DNA of 64,000 bases from an uncultured bacterium (GTDB lineage: Bacteria > Bacillota > Clostridia > Oscillospirales > Oscillospiraceae). Positions 59,072-64,000 of the stretch are shown here, piece after piece. The stretch lies in the NCBI GenBank assembly GCA_947073515.1, contig CAMTMC010000004.1, positions 1-64,000 of the forward strand. The letters are read 5' to 3'. Within the stretch, counting starts at the first letter, position 1. Each line of letters starts with the position of its first letter. The notes below the pieces were generated by a model. That model ran no database searches. It saw only the letters and a list, made by a program, of their open reading frames with translations, and was not told the origin of the DNA. The position numbers and the translations under genes are program-made.

Positions 59072-61540
59072 CTAGCTATGATAAGGGTCAACATCTGCGT
59101 AAACGGAAACCCCTTTATTATCCTTGTCTCTGTGGGCCGCCCGGAGGAGATGGGCCAACAGGGCCCGCAGCTCCTTGCCGTTCCGGCCCGCGATGGTCAG
59201 CCGGTAGCGGTAGCGGTTATTGACCTTCGCTACCGCCGCCGGGGCGGGGCCCAGCAGCCGCCACTCCCCTCCCATCCGGGCCAGGGCGGGCTCCAAAGCC
59301 TGGCGCAGGCGGACACAACACCGGAGGACGGCCCCCTCCTCCAGCCCGGAGGCGGTAAGGAGAATCAGATCCCCAAAGGGCGGGTCCCCCCGGAGACGGC
59401 GCAGCTGGATCTCCTGCTCATAGAATCTGTCATAATCCTGCTGGGCGGCGCGGCGGATCACGTCGTTGTCTGGAGTATAGGTCTGGATCACCGCCCGGCC
59501 CAGCTTCTCACCCCGGCCCGCCCGGCCTACCACCTGGGTGAGCAGGGAGAATGTCCGCTCCCCCGCCCGGAAGTCGTCCACATACAGGGACAGGTCGGGG
59601 GCCACCACCCCTACTAAGGTGACATTTTCAAAATCTAGCCCCTTCGCCACCATCTGGGTTCCCACCAGAATGGGGATCTTCTCCCGCTGGAAACGGTCCA
59701 GCAGCTCCTCGTGGGGGTGGGCGGCGGAGACGGTGTCTGTATCCATTCGCAGCACCTCCACCCAGGGGAATAGCTCCTGGAGCTCCTCCTGCACCCGCTG
59801 GGTGCCGGTGCCGATGAAGTTCAACAGCCCCCCGCAGGCGGGACAGGCCGAGGGTAATGCCTGGGAGTGGCCGCAGCGGTGGCACATAAGCCGGTTGTTG
59901 GCCGAGTGGTAGGTGAGCTTTACGGAGCACCGGGGGCACTCGGGTACCTCGCCGCACTCGCCGCAGGACACCATCCGGCTGGCGCCCCGGCGGTTGAGGA
60001 ACAGGATGGACTGCTCCCCCCGTTCCAGGTTCTTCTCCAGCTCCTGGCGGAGCGCCGAGCTGATGCTGGAATCGTTGCCCTGGCGGAGCTCGTCCTTCAT
60101 GTCGGCCACCAGCACCTGGGGCAGGGCCCTTTGGTTGTACCGGCCCCGCAGCTCAAAGAGGGCGTACTTGCCCGCCCGGGCCAGGTACATGGATTCCACC
60201 GACGGCGTGGCCGAGCCCAGCACAAGCAGGGCGTTATTTTGAAAACACCGGTACTTCGCCACTTCCCGGGCGTGGTATCGGGGGACATTTTCTGACTTAT
60301 AGCTGACTTCCTGCTCCTCATCCAGGATGATGAGGCCCAGATTTTCCAGCGGCGCAAAGATCGCCGACCGGGTACCGATGACCACCTGGGCCTCCCCCCG
60401 GCGGATCCGCTTCCATTCATCGTACCGCTCCCCCGCCCGGAGGGAACTGTGGAGGACGGCGATCCGTTTCCCAAAGTGGGAGGCGAAAATCCTTAACAGC
60501 TGGGGTGTGAGAATGATTTCAGGCACCAGCACCAGGGCGGTTCTCCCCTGGGAGAGGGCCTCCTGGATCAGGCGGACATACACCTGGGTCTTGCCGCTCC
60601 CCGTCACCCCGTACAGCAGGGCTACGGCGGGCCCCTCTTGGCGGGCCAGCCGATCCAGGCCCTCAAAGGCCTCCTGCTGCTCCCGGTTGAGCGCCGGGGG
60701 CGGGGCCTGCTCCACATCCTCCAGGGGGACACGGCGGAACACCTCCCGCTTCTCCAGGGTGAGAATTCCGCTTTTTTCCAGGGATTTCAGCGTGGGCACA
60801 GCAGCCCCGGTAAAATAACATAGCTCCTTGGCCGAGGCCGCCCCTAAGGTACACAGCAGCTCAGTGACAGCATACCGCAGAGGGGCGGACTTCCGCTTGG
60901 GGGCCACCATAGACATGGCGTCCTCCGCCGGGAGGGCCAGCACGGCGATCCGCTCCGTCTTGTCTCCAACGCCCCGCTGGGTGCTGGTTTCCAAACAGGC
61001 CACCCCGGCCTCAGTGAGCTGCCGGATTGCGGGATTGGGGTCCCGGGCGCCAAACGCCAGGCGGATCTGTTCCATCTCCCCCCTGCCCCCCCAGGACCAC
61101 AGCAGATCCAACAGCTGGACCGCAGCGGGAGAGCCCCCGGCGGCCCCGTAGGCCCGTTCCCGGTCCATGCCGGCCTGGAGGGCCACACAGTCTTTTAAGG
61201 AGAAGTACAGCCCGGCGGGGAGCATGGCCTTGACACAGTCATACACCGTGCAGAAATACCGCTCCCTCATCCATAGGGCCAGCTGAATGGCCCTATGATC
61301 CAGCACCGCCTCCCCGTCCAGCAGGGCCTGGATCCCCTTCAGGGACTGGCCGGAGGAGCCCTCCGCACTCAAGGACAGCACAATACCGTCAGAGCCCCGG
61401 TTCCCCGGCCCAAAAGGGACCAGTACCCGCATGCCGGGTCTGAGCCGCCCCTCCAGCTCCTGGGGAACCAGATAGTCGTATGGCCGGTCGATGGCGTAGA
61501 CCGCCTTGGCCACAGCCACTTTCGCAATGGTTCGTCCCAC
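59072..61540 (-). CDS. priA: Primosomal helicase PriA
   Basis: An 822-residue SF2 helicase. GTG 61540 follows GGAGGGGGG by 7 bases; longer starts lack a good site. N-terminal 3'-DNA-binding domain, Walker A GVTGSGKTQVYV, DEEQ in place of DEEH, and the zinc module CGECGEVPECPRCSVKL...CHRCGHSQALPSACPACGG. Restarts stalled forks. Confidence 0.94.
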   Translation of the reverse strand: MGRTIAKVAVAKAVYAIDRPYDYLVPQELEGRLRPGMRVLVPFGPGNRGSDGIVLSLSAEGSSGQSLKGIQALLDGEAVLDHRAIQLALWMRERYFCTVYDCVKAMLPAGLYFSLKDCVALQAGMDRERAYGAAGGSPAAVQLLDLLWSWGGRGEMEQIRLAFGARDPNPAIRQLTEAGVACLETSTQRGVGDKTERIAVLALPAEDAMSMVAPKRKSAPLRYAVTELLCTLGAASAKELCYFTGAAVPTLKSLEKSGILTLEKREVFRRVPLEDVEQAPPPALNREQQEAFEGLDRLARQEGPAVALLYGVTGSGKTQVYVRLIQEALSQGRTALVLVPEIILTPQLLRIFASHFGKRIAVLHSSLRAGERYDEWKRIRRGEAQVVIGTRSAIFAPLENLGLIILDEEQEVSYKSENVPRYHAREVAKYRCFQNNALLVLGSATPSVESMYLARAGKYALFELRGRYNQRALPQVLVADMKDELRQGNDSSISSALRQELEKNLERGEQSILFLNRRGASRMVSCGECGEVPECPRCSVKLTYHSANNRLMCHRCGHSQALPSACPACGGLLNFIGTGTQRVQEELQELFPWVEVLRMDTDTVSAAHPHEELLDRFQREKIPILVGTQMVAKGLDFENVTLVGVVAPDLSLYVDDFRAGERTFSLLTQVVGRAGRGEKLGRAVIQTYTPDNDVIRRAAQQDYDRFYEQEIQLRRLRGDPPFGDLILLTASGLEEGAVLRCCVRLRQALEPALARMGGEWRLLGPAPAAVAKVNNRYRYRLTIAGRNGKELRALLAHLLRAAHRDKDNKGVSVYADVDPYHS

Positions 61541-61643
61541 GGTCCGGCCCCCCTCCATAGGCGGGGGCCGCCGCTCCCGCTGCCCGCCTCGCCGTCTCCC
61601 AGCCAAAGCGGGCCAGCCAGCGCCGCCCCCCACTTAGAAGCTG

Positions 61644-61862
61644 TTAAAAAGCTTCTGATTCCTCAACCGGCTCCTCCGGCTCCTCCAGCTTGCCCTCGGC
61701 CACCTCCTGGATGGCGATGCTCACCGGCTTCTCCGCCAGGGGCTCCCCTTCCAGCTCCGCCTCCCGGGCAATGCGCCGGGCCCGGCAGGCCACCACATTC
61801 ACCAGCTCATAGCGGCTGGGCACCTTGGTCAACAGGTCTTTCATCGCAGGATAGAGCATCAT
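61644..61862 (-). CDS. rpoZ: RNA polymerase omega subunit
   Basis: A 72-residue protein, MLYPAMKDLLTKVPSRYELVNVVACRARRIAREAE, with the omega-typical SRYELVNVVACRAR and an acidic C-terminus. GAGGAG precedes the start. Standard gmk-rpoZ-priA order. Confidence 0.93.
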   Translation of the reverse strand: MMLYPAMKDLLTKVPSRYELVNVVACRARRIAREAELEGEPLAEKPVSIAIQEVAEGKLEEPEEPVEESEAF

Positions 61863-61890
61863 AACAAAAAACTCCTCACTTTTGAAGTAT

Positions 61891-62502
61891 TTACTGGAAC
61901 TGGGCCAAAATCCTCTGGCGGCTGCTTACACGGCACTCGGCGGCCCTCAAAATGGCCTCAATCTCCTCCACTGCATGGGTCACCTTGTCGTTGATGACCA
62001 GATAGTCGTAATTGGGAATCTCACAGAATTCCACCCTGGCCTTCTCCAGCCGTCCGGAGATGATCTCCTCGCTGTCGGTATTCCGGCCATGGAGGCGCCG
62101 GGACAGCTCCTCGAAGGAGGGGGGGATGATGAAGATAAACAGGGCGTCGGGGCACCGGGCCTTCACCTTGGCCGCCCCCTGGACCTCGATGTCCAGCAGG
62201 ACATCAACGCCCGTGTCCAGCCGCTGCTGGATGGCCTTCAGGGAGGTGCCGTAGTAGTTGCTCACATACTCGGCGTACTCCAGCAGCTCGTCGGCGGCAA
62301 TCATCCGCTCAAACTCGGCCCTGGAGACAAAATTGTAGTTCACCCCGTCCTGCTCCCCCACCCTGGGCTGCCGGGTGGTATAGGACACGGAGAAATAGAT
62401 GTTGTCCCGCTGGCTTAACAGCTCGGCGATGACGGTGCTCTTGCCCACCCCAGAGGGGCCGGACAGCACAATCAGCTGGCCCTTATCTTTTTTCAGCTGC
62501 AC
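61891..62502 (-). CDS. gmk: Guanylate kinase
   Basis: A 203-residue kinase converting GMP to GDP. P-loop [32 protein letters not shown] and [14 protein letters not shown] are diagnostic. Overlaps remA by 10 bases. Confidence 0.96.
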   Translation of the reverse strand: MQLKKDKGQLIVLSGPSGVGKSTVIAELLSQRDNIYFSVSYTTRQPRVGEQDGVNYNFVSRAEFERMIAADELLEYAEYVSNYYGTSLKAIQQRLDTGVDVLLDIEVQGAAKVKARCPDALFIFIIPPSFEELSRRLHGRNTDSEEIISGRLEKARVEFCEIPNYDYLVINDKVTHAVEEIEAILRAAECRVSSRQRILAQFQ

Positions 62503-62762
62503 GGTTTTTCCTCCTCTCCCGCCGCCCGCTCCCCGTCCAGCCGGGCCTGGATCTCCTCCGGCTGAAGGGCGGACAGCACCACGTGGTCGTTATCCATGAT
62601 GAGGACCGCCAGGGTGCGCCGGCCATAGGTGGCGTCAATCAAAACACCCCGGTCCCGGGCCTCCTGCACCATCCGCTTGATGGGGGCGGAGTCGGGGCTG
62701 ACCACGGCGATCAGCCTCTGGGAGGAGATCAGGTTGCCAAACCCAATGTTAATGAGCCTCAC
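62493..62762 (-). CDS. remA: DUF370/RemA extracellular matrix regulator
   Basis: An 89-residue protein: [67 protein letters not shown] covers the whole RemA family. In Bacillus it is a DNA-binding activator of matrix genes. In the conserved yicC-remA-gmk-rpoZ order. Confidence 0.95.
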   Translation of the reverse strand: MRLINIGFGNLISSQRLIAVVSPDSAPIKRMVQEARDRGVLIDATYGRRTLAVLIMDNDHVVLSALQPEEIQARLDGERAAGEEEKPCS

Positions 62763-62773
62763 AATCCGCCCTC

Positions 62774-63661
62774 CTACTCAATGTTCTGCACCTGCTCCCG
62801 GATCTTCTCGATCTCCGCCTTGATGTCCAGCACCTGGCGGGCGATGTCAATATCACCGCATTTGGAGCCGATGGTGTTGGCCTCCCGGTTGAACTCCTGG
62901 ATGAGGAAATCCAGCTTCCGGCCGATGGCGCCCCCCTTGTCCAGCATCTCCCGGAGCTGGCCGATGTGGCTGCGCAGCCGGACGGTCTCCTCGTCCACCG
63001 CCACCTTGTCGGCGAAGATCGCCGCCTCCGTAAGGATGCGGGCGGGGTCCAGCTGGGTGTTGGACAGCACCTCGTTCATCCGGGCCTCCAGCTTGGCCCG
63101 GTACTCGGACACCGTCTGGGGGGAGCGCTCCTCCACCAGGGCCACCTTCTCCTCAATGACGGCGGCCCGGGACAGGATGTCCTCCTTCAGCTTCTCCCCC
63201 TCCCGGGCGCGCATCTGGTCAAAGTCGGCCAGGGCCTCGGCCAGCACGGCGGAGATCTCCTGGGCGGCCCGCTCCGTGTCCTCCTCCTGCTTCTCCACGG
63301 TGAGCACGTCCTGGAACCGGGCCAGCTGGGTGACGGGGACAATCCACTCCACCTGACCGCCGCCGTCCAGCTCCCGCAGCCGCCGCAGGGCGGCCAGGTA
63401 GGACTTGGCCAGGGCCTCGTTCACCTTGACGGACAGGGCTTCCCCCTCATTGTTGACCACAGTGAGGAACACGTCCACCTTGCCCCGGGAGATGGTCCCC
63501 TGGACCAGGGATTTCATCCCCTCCTCCGCAAAGAGGTACAGCCGGGGCATCCGGATATTGCAGTCCAAATAGCGGTTATTCACCGACCGCACCTCCGCGG
63601 TGATGGTGCGGCCGCTGATTGTTTTCTCCGCCCGGCCATAGCCGGTCATGCTTTTGACCAA
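62774..63661 (-). CDS. yicC: YicC/YloC family endoribonuclease
   Basis: A 295-residue protein, probably from TTG 63661 ([11 protein letters not shown]). [20 protein letters not shown] and the C-terminal [40 protein letters not shown] are family-defining. YicC proteins are stress-linked RNases. Heads the conserved cluster. Confidence 0.94.
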   Translation of the reverse strand: MVKSMTGYGRAEKTISGRTITAEVRSVNNRYLDCNIRMPRLYLFAEEGMKSLVQGTISRGKVDVFLTVVNNEGEALSVKVNEALAKSYLAALRRLRELDGGGQVEWIVPVTQLARFQDVLTVEKQEEDTERAAQEISAVLAEALADFDQMRAREGEKLKEDILSRAAVIEEKVALVEERSPQTVSEYRAKLEARMNEVLSNTQLDPARILTEAAIFADKVAVDEETVRLRSHIGQLREMLDKGGAIGRKLDFLIQEFNREANTIGSKCGDIDIARQVLDIKAEIEKIREQVQNIE

Positions 63662-63696
63662 AACAGCTCACGCTCCTTATTCGCTCAGATCGTTTC

Positions 63697-64000
63697 TCAG
63701 CAGCAGGGTCCGCCCCAGGGGGTCAGGCAGCTGCAGCACAGGTAGGTGGTACACGGGTCACACTGGGCGGAGCTGCCATAGCCGGCGGGCTGGTAGCCCC
63801 CCATACGCCCCTGCCGCATCACGGCCAAAGCCTGTTGGTACTCCATATTGCCGGGATCCATCTGGACCGCAATCGAGTAGTTCCGCATGGCCTCATCCAT
63901 CCAGCCCTTCCGGTAGGCGATGCTGCCAGACAGGAAATACCACTCCCCGTCCTTCTGCCCCGCCTCGTACAGCAGGCGCTCGGCCCCCTGCAAATCGCCG
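63697..64000 (-). CDS. TPR-type protein, partial at window edge
   Basis: The frame is open from the right edge to 63697. Residues form a tetratricopeptide-like hairpin pair (GEWYFLSGSIAYRKGWMDEAMRNYSIAVQMDPGNMEYQQAL), then a Gly/Tyr/Cys-rich tail with many cysteines (QCDPCTTYLCCSCL). Such tails occur in Clostridia DnaJ-domain proteins with TPRs; the J domain would lie outside the window. Confidence 0.6.
   Translation of the reverse strand, partial: GDLQGAERLLYEAGQKDGEWYFLSGSIAYRKGWMDEAMRNYSIAVQMDPGNMEYQQALAVMRQGRMGGYQPAGYGSSAQCDPCTTYLCCSCLTPWGGPCC

Overview
The window joins a GC-rich Clostridia chromosome (right half) to a large mobile element (left part). The chromosome carries spoIVA, sipL, spoVM, sigG, a PPi-dependent phosphofructokinase, class II aldolase, ireB and a prkC-stp-rlmN-rsmB-fmt-def-priA-rpoZ-gmk-remA-yicC cluster. 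This suggests a spore-forming gut member of the Oscillospiraceae (Flavonifractor/Intestinimonas-like). That placement is inferred from gene content only.

Bases 1 to about 19,300 are phage, nearly all read on the minus strand, so transcription runs right to left. In that direction come putative lysogenic-conversion genes (an Ltp-repeat superinfection-exclusion candidate and a zinc-ribbon membrane protein), a truncated BRO antirepressor, small zinc ribbons, and a replication initiator gene with an iteron cluster inside it. These are followed by an Ig-like protein, a YonO/QDE-1-type single-chain RNA polymerase overlapping a zinc-ribbon partner gene, and then scaffold, capsid, small and large terminase, portal, connectors and the start of a tail protein. 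No integrase or lysis genes are seen here.

Bases about 19,500-28,495 form a mobilizable module, mostly on the plus strand. It holds a ribbon-helix-helix regulator with divergent promoters, a LuxR-type HTH, a 5'-truncated MobA/MobL relaxase, a cysteine-rich protein, a RepA-like initiator, a DnaC-like ATPase, a TnpW-like ORF and a large serine recombinase. Between the regulators and the broken relaxase lies an unusual array of about 42 short degenerate repeats (21,785-23,277). The module ends inside a spore coat gene: only the last ~70 codons of a cotJC-type manganese catalase remain at 28,496-28,711. A serine recombinase beside a disrupted sporulation gene, together with a YonO-like polymerase, recalls SPbeta and spsM in Bacillus.

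Bases 28,748-64,000 are ordinary chromosome: radical SAM enzymes, a glycosyltransferase, glycolysis genes, Pol IV, phosphate and metal transporters, sigG, ftsK/spoIIIE, uppP, ggt, the spoIVA/sipL/spoVM spore-coat-morphogenesis cluster with SigE-like promoters, and the kinase/translation/priA cluster.

Coordinates of starts were chosen from Shine-Dalgarno spacing. Functions are inferred from motifs read by eye; no database search was made.
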